A DNA stretch of 64,000 nt, taken from positions 435,001-499,000 of the forward strand of contig NZ_JABJUQ010000007.1 of assembly GCF_013155385.1 (NCBI RefSeq), written 5' to 3'. Positions 1 through 8,258 of the stretch are shown here, one piece after another; within the stretch, counting starts at the first letter, position 1; the number at the start of each line of letters is the position of its first letter. The stretch comes from Bacillus sp. WMMC1349 (GTDB lineage: Bacteria > Bacillota > Bacilli > Bacillales > Bacillaceae). Position numbers and translations under genes: made by a program. Under the pieces are notes generated by a model, which worked only from the letters and a program-made list of their open reading frames with translations, did not search any database and was not told the origin of the DNA.

Positions 1-1298
1 CAGAAGAACATTTTGTCTCATATCCTGATCAAGACGATGAAACCGGCGAAGCTAAGGATAAAATGGCATATATGACTCATTTTGAACCTTGGGACTGGAG
101 TGTGGGGATTGCCGTTTTTGAAGACGAGTTTTATAAAGGTTTAGAGTATGTGAAAGTATTTATAACCGTTACTGTCTCCGTTATCACTGTGTTGAGTCTA
201 GTGTTATTTTATTTCTTAATTAGAAAGAAAGTAAAATTGCTGAGTGATGTAACAGCAGCTGCTTTAAAGATTTCTGAAGGGCATCTTGAAGAAACAAACT
301 TACCGGAATCAAAAGATGAAGTCGGGCTATTGGGTGCGGCATTTAATAAAATGTCTTTTCAATTGAGAGGACTGATGCAAGGCTTGCAAAGTACAAGCAT
401 CCGATTGCTTGATTCTGCATCAGATTTGTCTGCTATCTCAGAAGAAACTTCAGCAAGCAGTGAAGAAATCGGCAAAGCCATTTCAGAAATTTCTGCTGGA
501 ACGGTTACACAGGCAAGTGATTTAGAAGGAACAAATGAACGTCTCGTATCATTTACAAAGTCTGTTGATAAGATGAATACACAAAGCGATTTTATTGAAC
601 AAATGGCTGATGATACCGAAACAGCTGCACGAGAAGGACAAAACATTGTTCAGAAACTCAAATCTTCTAATGAAGAATCATTGAAGGCATCGGGGCAAAT
701 CCGTAAGGGAATTACGAGTTTGAATGATAAAGTGCAGGATATTTCACAAATTACAGAAACGATTGAAAATATATCAAATGAGACGAATCTGCTAGCATTG
801 AACGCAAGTATTGAAGCGGCAAGAGCTGGAGCGCACGGCAGCGGTTTTGCAGTCGTTGCTAGTGAAGTACGCAAACTTGCTGAACAATCAAAAATAGCTG
901 TGAGTCAAATTCAAAACATGATTAATGGGATCAAACAAGAAACAGAAAACACAGTTTCTTTAATGTCAGAAACAATGGAACATACAAGTGAGTTGGATGA
1001 TGCCGTCAAATTGACAGAACAAGAATTTAAAAAAATTGCAGTATCAATTGAGAAAACGATGACAGAAATCAGAGCTCTTAATAAAGAACTTCAAAATGTC
1101 AAAGGGCAAAATGATCAAATTACTGAATCAGTTCAAAGTGCTGCCGGCGTTTCACAGGAGACAGCTGCAGCAGTAGAAGAAATTACAGCTTCAGTGGATG
1201 AACAGGTATTAGCAATTACAAATGTGGCTCAAGCTGCAGAAGCCTTGACTGAACTTAGCAATCACTTGAACCAAGAAATTGAGAAATACAAACTTTAA
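1..1298 (+). CDS. Methyl-accepting chemotaxis protein, 5'-truncated by window edge
   Basis: Transmembrane chemoreceptor that would signal to CheA/CheW. The frame is open from base 3, so the true start lies outside the window. What remains is the end of an extracellular sensor (aromatic-rich [14 protein letters not shown], typical of the membrane-proximal end of a Cache domain), one membrane helix, a HAMP domain ([12 protein letters not shown]) and a long coiled-coil signalling domain. The conserved hairpin tip [18 protein letters not shown] is intact. Residues before the helix suggest a single-Cache type, but the ligand cannot be inferred. A strong terminator follows directly, so it is the last gene of its transcript. 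Confidence 0.93.
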   Translation, partial: EEHFVSYPDQDDETGEAKDKMAYMTHFEPWDWSVGIAVFEDEFYKGLEYVKVFITVTVSVITVLSLVLFYFLIRKKVKLLSDVTAAALKISEGHLEETNLPESKDEVGLLGAAFNKMSFQLRGLMQGLQSTSIRLLDSASDLSAISEETSASSEEIGKAISEISAGTVTQASDLEGTNERLVSFTKSVDKMNTQSDFIEQMADDTETAAREGQNIVQKLKSSNEESLKASGQIRKGITSLNDKVQDISQITETIENISNETNLLALNASIEAARAGAHGSGFAVVASEVRKLAEQSKIAVSQIQNMINGIKQETENTVSLMSETMEHTSELDDAVKLTEQEFKKIAVSIEKTMTEIRALNKELQNVKGQNDQITESVQSAAGVSQETAAAVEEITASVDEQVLAITNVAQAAEALTELSNHLNQEIEKYKL

Positions 1299-1301
1299 TC
1301 C

Positions 1302-1333
1302 AAAAGCATCAGCATTTTGCTGGTGCTTTTTGA
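1302..1333 (+). terminator. Intrinsic terminator of the chemoreceptor gene
   Basis: Thirteen-base-pair stem (AAAAGCATCAGCA with TGCTGGTGCTTTT, one G-U pair) around a three-base loop, starting four bases after the stop codon and ending in a T run. Confidence 0.85.
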
Positions 1334-1554
1334 AATGGTCAGGAGAACGGCCTTGCTCAAATCAAATACCCGAAAAGGGACAGCTCTGCTTTCAAAATTG
1401 TACTAGTCAAAGGAATGAACGGGAATCTTGTCACTATGAACAACTGACCCCTGCTGAGAAATTTAAGTGTCATCAGCTTGTCAAAGATAACAGTTTAAAG
1501 AGGTACCTAACAGGAAATTCTAATTTGTTGTACAGCAACCTTTGAAGTTGTCGT

Positions 1555-1580
1555 GTTTAATATATCGCAAAATGTGGAAA
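1555..1580 (+). promoter_or_regulatory. Possible sigma-B promoter of general stress gene
   Basis: GTTTAA at 1555-1560 matches the sigma-B -35 exactly. After a 14-base spacer, TGGAAA at 1575-1580 fits GGGWAW in five of six positions. The site lies 28 bases before the start codon of the gene below, whose B. subtilis counterpart is known to be sigma-B dependent, and the window also encodes the sigB operon. Confidence 0.5.
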
Positions 1581-1607
1581 AGTAACAACAAAAAGGAGGG
1601 ACTCTAA

Positions 1608-2033
1608 ATGGACCAGCAGCAATTGAAACAAAAAGTGTTTGATATTCTTGATCATCATAAAGTTGGCTCGCTTGCAACAGTTGAAGGAGGTAAGCCACAT
1701 TCACGCTTCATGACATTTTTCCATGATGGACTGACACTTTATACACCGACAAGCGATGAAACACATAAAGCGGAAGAGATTGATCATAATCCAAATGTCC
1801 ATGTCCTATTAGGCTATAATGGTGATGGTTTCGGTGATGCCTATCTTGAAATTGAAGGGACGGCAACATTAAATCATTCGGAAGCATTAAAGGATCGAAT
1901 TTGGAATGATCAGCTTAATCGCTGGTTTGATGGAAAAGATGACCCAAACTTATCTGTACTTGAAATCCATCCTTCACAAATCAAGTTAATGAATGAAGGA
2001 GAAATTACACCGGTGACACTTGATTTGTCATAG
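1608..2033 (+). CDS. ydaG: General stress protein 26, pyridoxamine-phosphate-oxidase-like
   Basis: Small cytoplasmic flavin-binding split-barrel protein of the general stress protein 26 family, 141 residues, the usual length. The fold is recognisable from the LATVEGGKPHSRFMTF strand pair at the N-terminus and the TPTSDETHKAEEIDHNPNVHV segment, read here in parts. An ideal Shine-Dalgarno (AAGGAGGG) sits eight bases before the ATG. The sigma-B-like promoter upstream and the position left of amj match B. subtilis ydaG. The biochemical reaction is not established for the family; a role in oxidative or general stress is inferred from regulation. Confidence 0.85.
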   Translation: MDQQQLKQKVFDILDHHKVGSLATVEGGKPHSRFMTFFHDGLTLYTPTSDETHKAEEIDHNPNVHVLLGYNGDGFGDAYLEIEGTATLNHSEALKDRIWNDQLNRWFDGKDDPNLSVLEIHPSQIKLMNEGEITPVTLDLS

Positions 2034-2040
2034 CCGGAAA

Positions 2041-2371
2041 AATGTAGTATGATAATAAGATGTGAAGAGCAAATGTATAAGTAAACTTCTTTTTTCTTTC
2101 TTAGAAGATGCTTATCTCTTCCTCTGACCCGCCCCTATAGGGATAGAAGGGAAAAAGACTTTTTGTTTCACAATTCGCACTGGCGCGGCTTCGGAGCCGT
2201 AAGGACGATTGAGAGGTAGGGCTTTCGTTGTCTTGTTTTCAGAAATTCCATGGTGTTTACTTTTATTCGGAACAATGTTTAAAAAATCCGGATTTTTAGC
2301 GGATTTTACGATAATATAAACATATTTGCTCAACCAAAAAACCGTTTTGGCATCTGTCAAAGCGGTTTTTT
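2041..2371 (+). other. Intergenic region with structured sequence and terminator before amj
   Basis: No credible gene. Two strong hairpins lie close together: AAAATCCG/CGGATTTT at 2283-2307, and a 12-bp stem at 2338-2371 followed by a T run, which is a convincing intrinsic terminator. A GC-rich hairpin (GGCTTCGGAGCC) occurs near 2191. Because the terminator is about 150 bases past ydaG, it may end a separate short RNA or the ydaG message. The antisense open frame here lacks family features and looks spurious. Confidence 0.45.
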
Positions 2372-2378
2372 TAAATCC

Positions 2379-2407
2379 AGAAACATTTTTCTTTGCCCAT
2401 CAGTCTA
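2379..2407 (+). promoter_or_regulatory. Possible ECF-sigma (SigM-like) promoter of amj
   Basis: AGAAAC at 2379-2384 resembles the TGAAAC -35 of extracytoplasmic-function promoters, and AGTCTAA follows after 17 bases (CGTC is expected after about 16). B. subtilis amj is a sigma-M gene, which is why this weak match is listed. It lies within the longest open frame, supporting the later ATG at 2432. Confidence 0.3.
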
Positions 2408-2431
2408 ATGTTTAGATTGGAGGGGCGAATC

Positions 2432-3241
2432 ATGGAGATTATCACAGGAAAAGTGCTTTTGGTTTTTTGCTTTTTATTACTGATTCACTCGATTGAAACT
2501 TTAGCCTATGCGGCAAGGCTTTCCGGTGCTAAAGTCGGATTTATTGCATCAGCCCTATCTTTATTCAATGTGATGGTGATTGTCTCGAGAATGTCTAATA
2601 TGGTTCAACAGCCAGTGACAGGAAAACTTGTCGATGTGGCAGGAGTGGAGGCACTTTCCCTTATTGGGAAACAGTTTCGCTTTTTAATCTTTGGGTCAAC
2701 AGTTGGAACCATTTTTGGTATGTTGCTCTTGCCAACATTTGTGGCTGTTTTTTCACGGGCGATTGTTCATTTGGCGGGAGAAAACGGCTCGGTTTTTCAA
2801 ATGTTTCGAAAAGGGTTGTCAAAGAACAGTTTAAAATATCTTAAGAGTTATGTGAAAAAGCCTAAATTTCAATATGTAAAAGGTTTTCAATTTCGTCTCA
2901 TTCCAAAACGGCTGTTTGTTTTAAATATGATGATCACATCAATTTATACGATCGGTGTCCTTGCTGCTCTGTATGCAGGTGTGCTTATTCCAGAAAGGCA
3001 GACGACTGCAGTCATGGCATCAGGGCTTGTCAATGGGATAGCGACAATGCTTTTGGTGCTGTTTGTTGATCCGAAGGTTTCTGTGTTAGCTGATGATGTG
3101 GCAAAAGGGAAACGAAACTATATTGATTTGAAATGGGCTTCAATTACAATGGTTGCATCAAGGGTAGCCGGCACTGTTTTTGCACAAGTTTTGTTTATCC
3201 CCGCCGCTTACTATATTGCCTGGATGACAAAATGGATATAG
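2432..3241 (+). CDS. amj: Lipid II flippase Amj
   Basis: Polytopic membrane protein (formerly YdaH) that moves the peptidoglycan precursor lipid II across the membrane and can replace MurJ. The 269-residue length and N-terminus (IHSIETLAYAARLSGAK) match the family. Several hydrophobic segments occur at roughly residues 4-24, 35-50, 80-105, 175-200, 205-225 and 240-265. The start at 2432 was chosen because GGAGGGG precedes it by six bases; a 13-codon upstream extension would overlap the promoter-like site. In B. subtilis it answers to envelope stress through sigma-M. It is followed directly by a repeat element. Confidence 0.88.
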   Translation: MEIITGKVLLVFCFLLLIHSIETLAYAARLSGAKVGFIASALSLFNVMVIVSRMSNMVQQPVTGKLVDVAGVEALSLIGKQFRFLIFGSTVGTIFGMLLLPTFVAVFSRAIVHLAGENGSVFQMFRKGLSKNSLKYLKSYVKKPKFQYVKGFQFRLIPKRLFVLNMMITSIYTIGVLAALYAGVLIPERQTTAVMASGLVNGIATMLLVLFVDPKVSVLADDVAKGKRNYIDLKWASITMVASRVAGTVFAQVLFIPAAYYIAWMTKWI

Positions 3242-3252
3242 CTATAATAAAC

Positions 3253-3405
3253 GGAGCTGTCTAAAAAGTCCTTTTTCAACATAAATCAGGGGGAATAATT
3301 GCGAGACTCCTGCGGAAACAGCTCCGAGGAGGCTTGCGGATCGCCCGCGGAAAGCGAGCAAATTCCCCAATTTTTATTCATCCACACGACTTTCAGGACA
3401 GCCCC
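3253..3405 (+). repeat. MITE-like repeat, copy 1
   Basis: 153-bp noncoding element with imperfect terminal inverted repeats: left end GGAGCTGTCTAAAAAGTCC, right end complementary to GGGGCTGTCCTGAAAGTCG. The interior is GC-rich (CGGATCGCCCGCGGAAAGCG). Two further copies occur at 8928-9113 and 57755-57934. This copy lacks about 30 bp of the middle seen in the other two. No transposase is encoded. Confidence 0.8.
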
Positions 3406-3410
3406 ATGAC

Positions 3411-3704
3411 TTAATAATGATAAGTTTTTAACCTTCTATCATAAAGAAAATTTCCAAATGGAACAAAAGCGACGATAAGCCCTGTAGCAGGCCATTTCAG
3501 CGACCACCTTAACACAAGTGTCACATAGAAAAGAACAAGCAAATAGATAATGAACAACCCGCCGTGAACTGCACCGACAATCGTAACAGCCAGCGGATAG
3601 TCCGCAAAATATTTAAGTGGCATGGCAACAAACAGCAGAACAAGAAGTGACATCCCTTCAATAAAGCCCATTAATCGAAGGCGGCCAATGGGTGTTTGCA
3701 GCAA
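3411..3704 (-). CDS. ydzA: DUF3817 small integral membrane protein
   Basis: 97-residue membrane protein of the DUF3817 family with three hydrophobic segments (about residues 12-32, 40-62 and 67-85). The GAVHGGLFIIYLL motif is typical of the family. The start is TTG at 3702-3704, six bases after a perfect AGGAGGT; no ATG is available nearby. The corresponding B. subtilis gene in this neighbourhood is ydzA; its function is unknown. It lies downstream of the CMD-family gene on the same strand with a 47-base gap, so they may be cotranscribed. Confidence 0.75.
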   Translation of the reverse strand: MLQTPIGRLRLMGFIEGMSLLVLLFVAMPLKYFADYPLAVTIVGAVHGGLFIIYLLVLFYVTLVLRWSLKWPATGLIVAFVPFGNFLYDRRLKTYHY

Positions 3705-3751
3705 TAAAATACCTCCTGTCGTTTATATTCTATCTTTATACTATAAACGAT

Positions 3752-4162
3752 TTACGCATCTGCCGGAAGCTTCATTAATGCACCAAAATATTGCTGGGCG
3801 GTTGTAAAGCAAATAAATGCTGTTAACTCAACAATTTCTTCTTCAGAAAATAACTCTTTTAAAACAGCAAACTGCCTGTCTGATATGTGATCTCTCTGCG
3901 CCAAAAAGACCTCTGCAAAGCCCATGGCCAGGCTTGTTTTTTCATGATTAGAAGCTTCAGGTTTCCCTTTTGCTTTGCAATATTCACAGCCGTTTCCTTG
4001 AGCCAGCACTCTGCGTACTTGTTCCTTCAATTCTTTTGCGAGAAACCCGTCATTTGACAGTTCCTCTGCCAAAGCAGTCCAACTTGATAGCAGGTTCTCA
4101 GAATATCCTAGTAATTGTTGGAATGGGGTATCTCCTTTATCTGTTAGATTGATTCTTGTCAT
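3752..4162 (-). CDS. Carboxymuconolactone decarboxylase/AhpD-like protein
   Basis: 136-residue all-helical protein of the CMD/AhpD-like superfamily. It carries the redox motif CEYCKAKG near residue 60 followed by an acidic-histidine stretch (EASNHEKTSLAMGFAEVF), as in alkylhydroperoxidase-type members that reduce peroxides through a CxxC pair. A true decarboxylase role is unlikely given the CxxC. The start ATG has a GGAGGTGATCAC Shine-Dalgarno. It is divergent from lrpC with about 115 bases between, so LrpC might act on both promoters (inference). Confidence 0.75.
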   Translation of the reverse strand: MTRINLTDKGDTPFQQLLGYSENLLSSWTALAEELSNDGFLAKELKEQVRRVLAQGNGCEYCKAKGKPEASNHEKTSLAMGFAEVFLAQRDHISDRQFAVLKELFSEEEIVELTAFICFTTAQQYFGALMKLPADA

Positions 4163-4279
4163 TTGTGATCACCTCCCCATTATCATATCTAATCGAATTG
4201 ATTATATAAATTTCAATTGTAAAGAATTCTGTTAAAATATTAAATAAATAATACGGAATTGAAGGGGTTTATATAACAA

Positions 4280-4696
4280 ATGAAATTAGATGACCTTGAT
4301 TTGAAAATCATAACGGAATTGAAAAAAGACAGCCGTTTGTCGATGAGAGAACTGGGCCGAAAAATTAATCTGTCTGCACCGTCTGTAACCGAACGAGTTA
4401 GACGGCTCGAATCGTTTGGTGTCATCAAACAATATACATTGAATATTGATTACTCGAAAGTGGGTCTTCCCATCTCATGTATCATTGAAGCAACAGTGAA
4501 AAATGGCGAATATGAAAGATTTAAAACTTATATTAAACGACTCTCCAATATCGAATTTTGCTACCGGATCGCAGGGGCGGCATGTTACATGCTGAAAATC
4601 AATGCGGAAAACCTGGCCCAGATTGAAGTGTTCATCAATGAAACGTCAGCTTATGCCCACACTGTAACACATGTGATTTTTTCTGAAATTGAATGA
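4280..4696 (+). CDS. lrpC: Lrp/AsnC-family transcriptional regulator LrpC
   Basis: 138-residue DNA-binding protein. An N-terminal winged helix (LDLKIITELKKDSRLSMREL, then LSAPSVTERVRRLE) is followed by the RAM/effector domain. Sequence and position directly before topB match B. subtilis LrpC (144 residues), which binds DNA architecturally and acts in growth and sporulation. Lrp proteins oligomerise and often respond to amino acids; the ligand here is not visible. Unlike in B. subtilis, a queD-like gene separates it from topB. Confidence 0.85.
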   Translation: MKLDDLDLKIITELKKDSRLSMRELGRKINLSAPSVTERVRRLESFGVIKQYTLNIDYSKVGLPISCIIEATVKNGEYERFKTYIKRLSNIEFCYRIAGAACYMLKINAENLAQIEVFINETSAYAHTVTHVIFSEIE

Positions 4697-4701
4697 TTTG
4701 T

Positions 4702-4729
4702 ATCTGTTATAATAAAAGGATGCTTGAAC
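4702..4729 (+). repeat. 28-bp direct repeat, left copy, with extended -10
   Basis: Matches 5298-5325 in 27 of 28 positions. It contains TGTTATAAT, an extended -10 promoter element, followed by the bases that surround the start of topB in the right copy. The two copies bracket the queD-like gene. This copy would serve as that gene's promoter. Confidence 0.8.
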
Positions 4730-4797
4730 TAGGTATAACAAAGGGGTAATCATCCCGTTTAAGGATAAAAAATATTGGTAGGTAAGGTGAATAAATA

Positions 4798-5259
4798 ATG
4801 GCAATGAATGATGTTACGGTGTGTAAAATATTTACGTTTGATAGTTCGCATCAGCTACTTCACCATAAAGGAAAATGTGCGAATGTTCATGGACATACTT
4901 ATAAACTTGAAGTGCGTTTAAAAGGACAAACGAATAAGGAACCATTATCATCTGATGAAGGGTTTGTCATTGATTTTGCAGATATGAAAAGCGTCATTAA
5001 AAAAGAGTTACTTGCTGATTTAGATCATGCTTTTTTAGCTCAAGGAAATGAGCCAATCGTTAAGCAACTACTTGACTCAGGTTCAAAAGTTTATGAATTG
5101 GGGTTTAGAACCACTGTTGAGAATTTAGCGATCTTTATTTGTTGGAAGTTAAAAGAATTGAAATTACCTGTTTATTCTGTAAGGCTATGGGAAACACCAA
5201 CAGGTTGGGCTGAGGTCCTGGCACATGAAATACCTGAGGAAGGACCGGCTTTTTTCTAA
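4798..5259 (+). CDS. 6-pyruvoyl-tetrahydropterin synthase/QueD-family protein
   Basis: 153-residue T-fold enzyme of the PTPS/QueD family, converting dihydroneopterin triphosphate to a tetrahydropterin (6-carboxy form in queuosine synthesis). Zinc ligands are visible as FDSSHQL and VHGHTY, with the catalytic cysteine in KGKCANVHGH. DLDHAF holds the second catalytic histidine and WETPTGWAEV the substrate-binding glutamate. No other queuosine gene is adjacent, so it may be a solitary paralogue. A GGTGAATAA Shine-Dalgarno precedes the ATG. The gene sits between two copies of a 28-bp repeat, as if inserted into the lrpC-topB gap. Confidence 0.82.
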   Translation: MAMNDVTVCKIFTFDSSHQLLHHKGKCANVHGHTYKLEVRLKGQTNKEPLSSDEGFVIDFADMKSVIKKELLADLDHAFLAQGNEPIVKQLLDSGSKVYELGFRTTVENLAIFICWKLKELKLPVYSVRLWETPTGWAEVLAHEIPEEGPAFF

Positions 5260-5297
5260 TTGATGCTTGGTGTGTACATTAGAGTTGCATCTTCTCC

Positions 5298-5325
5298 ATC
5301 TGTTATAATAAAAGGATGCATGAAC
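5298..5325 (+). repeat. 28-bp direct repeat, right copy, topB promoter region
   Basis: Second copy of the repeat bracketing the queD-like gene. TATAAT at 5304-5309 with upstream TG makes an extended -10, predicting transcription from about 5316. That argues against the ATG at 5316 as the topB start, since the message would have no leader. Confidence 0.75.
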
Positions 5326-5345
5326 AAGAAAGTGATGTGAGAGAC

Positions 5346-7526
5346 TTGGCAAAAACAGTTGTTTTAGCTGAAAAACCTTCAGTTGGCCGGGATTTAGCCC
5401 GTGTTCTGAAGTGTCATAAAAAAGGAAATGGCTATCTTGAAGGAGACCGCTACATTGTGACGTGGGCGCTCGGTCATTTAGTCACGTTGGCTGATCCTGA
5501 AGGCTACGGAAAAGAATTTCAATCATGGCGGCTAGAAGATTTGCCGATCATTCCTGAACCTTTAAAATTGGTTGTCATCAAAAAAACAGGAAAACAGTTT
5601 CAAGCTGTCAAATCACAGCTCATCAGAAAAGATGTCAAAGATATTGTGATTGCGACAGATGCCGGACGTGAAGGTGAGCTTGTCGCCCGCTGGATTATTG
5701 AAAAGGCGAAAGTCAACAAACCATTGAAACGGCTATGGATTTCATCTGTTACAGATAAGGCGATCAAAGACGGTTTTAAAAACTTAAAGAACGGTAAGGA
5801 GTTTGAAAACTTATATGATTCTGCTGTCGCAAGAGCTGAAGCGGATTGGATTGTCGGGATTAATGCAACAAGGGCACTGACAACAAAATTCAATGCCCAA
5901 CTTTCCTGTGGACGCGTGCAAACACCGACTTTGGCGATGATCGCCAAAAGAGAGGAAGATATTAAAAACTTTAAACCGGTTCCTTACTTTGGTTTGCGCG
6001 CTGCTGTTGATGGTATGACCTTAACTTGGCAGGATAAAAAAACGCAGCAAACCCGGACATTTAATGAATCTGTTACCTCTCAGCTCGTTAAAGCGCTGCA
6101 AGGCAAACCGGCGACGATTGCCGATTTGAAAAAAACAGCAAAAAAAAGTTTTGCACCTGGTCTTTATGATTTAACCGAGCTGCAAAGAGATGCTCATAAA
6201 CGCTTTGGCTTCTCGGCAAAAGAAACGCTGTCCGTTTTGCAAAAACTTTATGAGCAGCATAAGCTAGTCACTTATCCGCGGACAGACTCGCGCTTTCTCT
6301 CAAGCGATATTGTTCCGACATTAAAAGATCGTTTGGAAGGGATGCAAGTTAAACCGTTTGCCCAGCATGTTACGCGGATTTTAAAGCGCGGCATTAAAGC
6401 TAGTAAAAGCTTTGTCAATGATGCGAAAGTTTCTGATCACCATGCTATTATTCCAACTGAGGAACCGCTGGTGCTCGGTGCTTTAAGTGAGAAAGAAAGA
6501 AAGCTTTACGAATTGATTGCCAAGCGTTTTCTTGCTGTTCTGATGCCGCCATGTGAATATGAAGAAACAAAAGTGGTTGCCCAAATCGGTGGAGAAACAT
6601 TTATGGCAAAAGGAAAAGTCGTTCAATCTCAAGGATGGAAAGCTGTATATGATCATACTGAAGAAGATGATGACGAAGAAGACAAAGATCAAACTCTTCC
6701 AAAGCTCACCAAAGGTGATACACTTGCCGTTCACTCATTAACAGAGACAAAGGGAGAAACAAAACCGCCCGCCCGTTTTAATGAAGGAACACTGTTGTCG
6801 GCAATGGAAAACCCATCTGCATTTATGCAAGGTGAAGAAAAAAATCTTGTCAAAACACTTGGTGAAACAGGCGGTCTGGGAACGGTTGCCACCCGTGCAG
6901 ATATAATAGAGAAACTTTTCAACACGTTCTTGATCGAGAAAAAAGGAAAAGATATTTTTATGACGTCAAAAGGAAAACAACTGCTTGAACTCGTTCCCGT
7001 CGATCTAAAATCACCGGCACTGACCGCTGAATGGGAACAAAAACTGTCAGGTATTGCAAAAGGGAAACTGAAGTCGTCGTTTTTCATTAAAGAAATGAAA
7101 AACTATACAAAGGAAACGATTAAAGAAATCAAAAGTAGTCAGCAAAAATTCAAGCATGACAACCTCACAGGCACACACTGCCCTGATTGCGGAAAACTAA
7201 TGCTAAAAGTCAACGGTAAACGCGGGACAATGCTCGTCTGCCAAGACAGAGAATGCGGCCACCGAAAAGCGATTGCCAAACAAACAAATGCCCGCTGTCC
7301 GAACTGTCACAAACGTATGGAGCTGCGCGGTCATGGAGAAGGTCAAACTTTCGCATGTGTCTGCGGGCATCGAGAAAAACTTTCGGTATTTGAAAAACGC
7401 AGAGCAAAAGACAAACATTCAAAAGCAACAAAACGTGATGTTTCCTCTTACATGAAAAAGCAAAACAAAGATGAGCCTATTAACAATGCGCTTGCTGAAC
7501 AGTTGAAGAAGTTGAAGTTTGATTAA
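5346..7526 (+). CDS. topB: DNA topoisomerase III
   Basis: Type IA topoisomerase that cuts and passes single DNA strands and resolves recombination or replication intermediates. The Toprim domain begins at once (KTVVLAEKPSVGRDLARVL, later ATDAGREGELVARW). The active-site tyrosine lies in LVTYPRTDSRFLSSD near residue 310. A C-terminal zinc-binding region has CPDCGK, CQDRECGH and CPNCHK pairs. I place the start at TTG 5346 because family members begin MSKTVVLAEKPS and because the promoter maps just before 5316. That gives 726 residues, against 727 in B. subtilis. A strong terminator follows. Confidence 0.92.
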   Translation: MAKTVVLAEKPSVGRDLARVLKCHKKGNGYLEGDRYIVTWALGHLVTLADPEGYGKEFQSWRLEDLPIIPEPLKLVVIKKTGKQFQAVKSQLIRKDVKDIVIATDAGREGELVARWIIEKAKVNKPLKRLWISSVTDKAIKDGFKNLKNGKEFENLYDSAVARAEADWIVGINATRALTTKFNAQLSCGRVQTPTLAMIAKREEDIKNFKPVPYFGLRAAVDGMTLTWQDKKTQQTRTFNESVTSQLVKALQGKPATIADLKKTAKKSFAPGLYDLTELQRDAHKRFGFSAKETLSVLQKLYEQHKLVTYPRTDSRFLSSDIVPTLKDRLEGMQVKPFAQHVTRILKRGIKASKSFVNDAKVSDHHAIIPTEEPLVLGALSEKERKLYELIAKRFLAVLMPPCEYEETKVVAQIGGETFMAKGKVVQSQGWKAVYDHTEEDDDEEDKDQTLPKLTKGDTLAVHSLTETKGETKPPARFNEGTLLSAMENPSAFMQGEEKNLVKTLGETGGLGTVATRADIIEKLFNTFLIEKKGKDIFMTSKGKQLLELVPVDLKSPALTAEWEQKLSGIAKGKLKSSFFIKEMKNYTKETIKEIKSSQQKFKHDNLTGTHCPDCGKLMLKVNGKRGTMLVCQDRECGHRKAIAKQTNARCPNCHKRMELRGHGEGQTFACVCGHREKLSVFEKRRAKDKHSKATKRDVSSYMKKQNKDEPINNALAEQLKKLKFD

Positions 7527-7564
7527 ACAAAAATGACCTGTCGAAAACGACAGGTCATTTTTGT
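7527..7564 (+). terminator. Intrinsic terminator of topB
   Basis: Perfect 17-bp stem, ACAAAAATGACCTGTCG with its complement, around AAAA. The T run is inside the stem, so it could act in both directions. Confidence 0.92.
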
Positions 7565-7585
7565 GGAGAGAACCAAGAAAAAACT

Positions 7586-7620
7586 GTTATAATGTAACCA
7601 AAGGTTAATAACCATTGGTT
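7586..7620 (+). promoter_or_regulatory. Promoter and palindromic operator of tetR-MBL pair
   Basis: TGTTATAAT at 7586-7593 is an extended -10. A 25-bp near-palindrome at 7596-7620 (AACCAAAGG...CCATTGGTT, 22 of 25 positions symmetric) overlaps the predicted transcription start, the classic place for TetR autorepression. Confidence 0.75.
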
Positions 7621-7637
7621 ATAAGGAGAGATAACAA

Positions 7638-8258
7638 ATGACAAATGGAATGCAAGCTAAAGAAAGAATTTTAAAAGCTGCCCAGGATTTGTTTTACAAG
7701 AAAGGTTATGAACAAGTTACTGTAAGAGAAATTGCTAGGAAAGCAAACTGTTCCCACACTAGTATTTATGTATATTTTTATGACAAACGAAAACTATTAG
7801 AAGAACTAGCAAAGGAGCCTCTAGAATTATTGATCAAAGAAATGAATTCAACTTTAAAAAACAGCTCCTATTCATCAAAAAAACAACTCCTGAGAATTTC
7901 CAAAATATTTGTTCACTTTGGACTAAGTTATCGTAATTTATATCAGGCTTTTATGAATTTTGAAGCTACTAGAGTTGACATTCCAACGACTAAATGGGAA
8001 TTGAATGAGACGAGATTAGTGCTATTTGACATCTTGAAAACAGCTGTTTCTAAAAATTTTCTGAATTGGAGTGATGAGAAAGTAACTGAATTTAGTCGAA
8101 CCATTTACTATATGCTTCATGGAATGATTTTGACCTATATAGATGTAGATGAACGTATGATTCAAATTGAAAAAAGAGTTTTTCCTATTATTGAACAATC
8201 TATAAATTATTTAATGATGGGGGCGATGGTTGATGAAAATTCTCAAGGTATCTCCTAA
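7638..8258 (+). CDS. TetR/AcrR-family transcriptional regulator
   Basis: 206-residue one-component repressor. The N-terminal helix-turn-helix is clear: RILKAAQDLFYKKGYEQVTV then REIARKANCSHTSIYVYFYD. The remaining helical ligand-binding part has no recognisable ligand signature. A 25-bp palindrome lies 18 bases upstream of its start and is the likely autoregulatory operator. The downstream MBL-fold gene starts inside its last 26 bases, so the two are translationally coupled and the regulator probably controls that enzyme. Confidence 0.88.
   Translation: MTNGMQAKERILKAAQDLFYKKGYEQVTVREIARKANCSHTSIYVYFYDKRKLLEELAKEPLELLIKEMNSTLKNSSYSSKKQLLRISKIFVHFGLSYRNLYQAFMNFEATRVDIPTTKWELNETRLVLFDILKTAVSKNFLNWSDEKVTEFSRTIYYMLHGMILTYIDVDERMIQIEKRVFPIIEQSINYLMMGAMVDENSQGIS

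Noticed and set aside
2112..2360. 82-codon minus-strand open frame before amj
   Set aside because: No family pattern, no ribosome site, and it runs through two hairpins of an intergenic region.
4730..4797. preQ1 riboswitch before the queD-like gene
   Set aside because: The leader lacks the C-rich loop and A-rich tail of preQ1-I and is too short for other known preQ1 classes.
5316..5345. ATG at 5316 as the topB start
   Set aside because: It falls at the predicted transcription start, has no ribosome site, and adds ten residues absent from family members that begin MSKTVVLAEKPS.
6483..7431. Several minus-strand open frames inside topB
   Set aside because: They are shadows of a long, well-conserved coding frame with no ribosome sites or family features.
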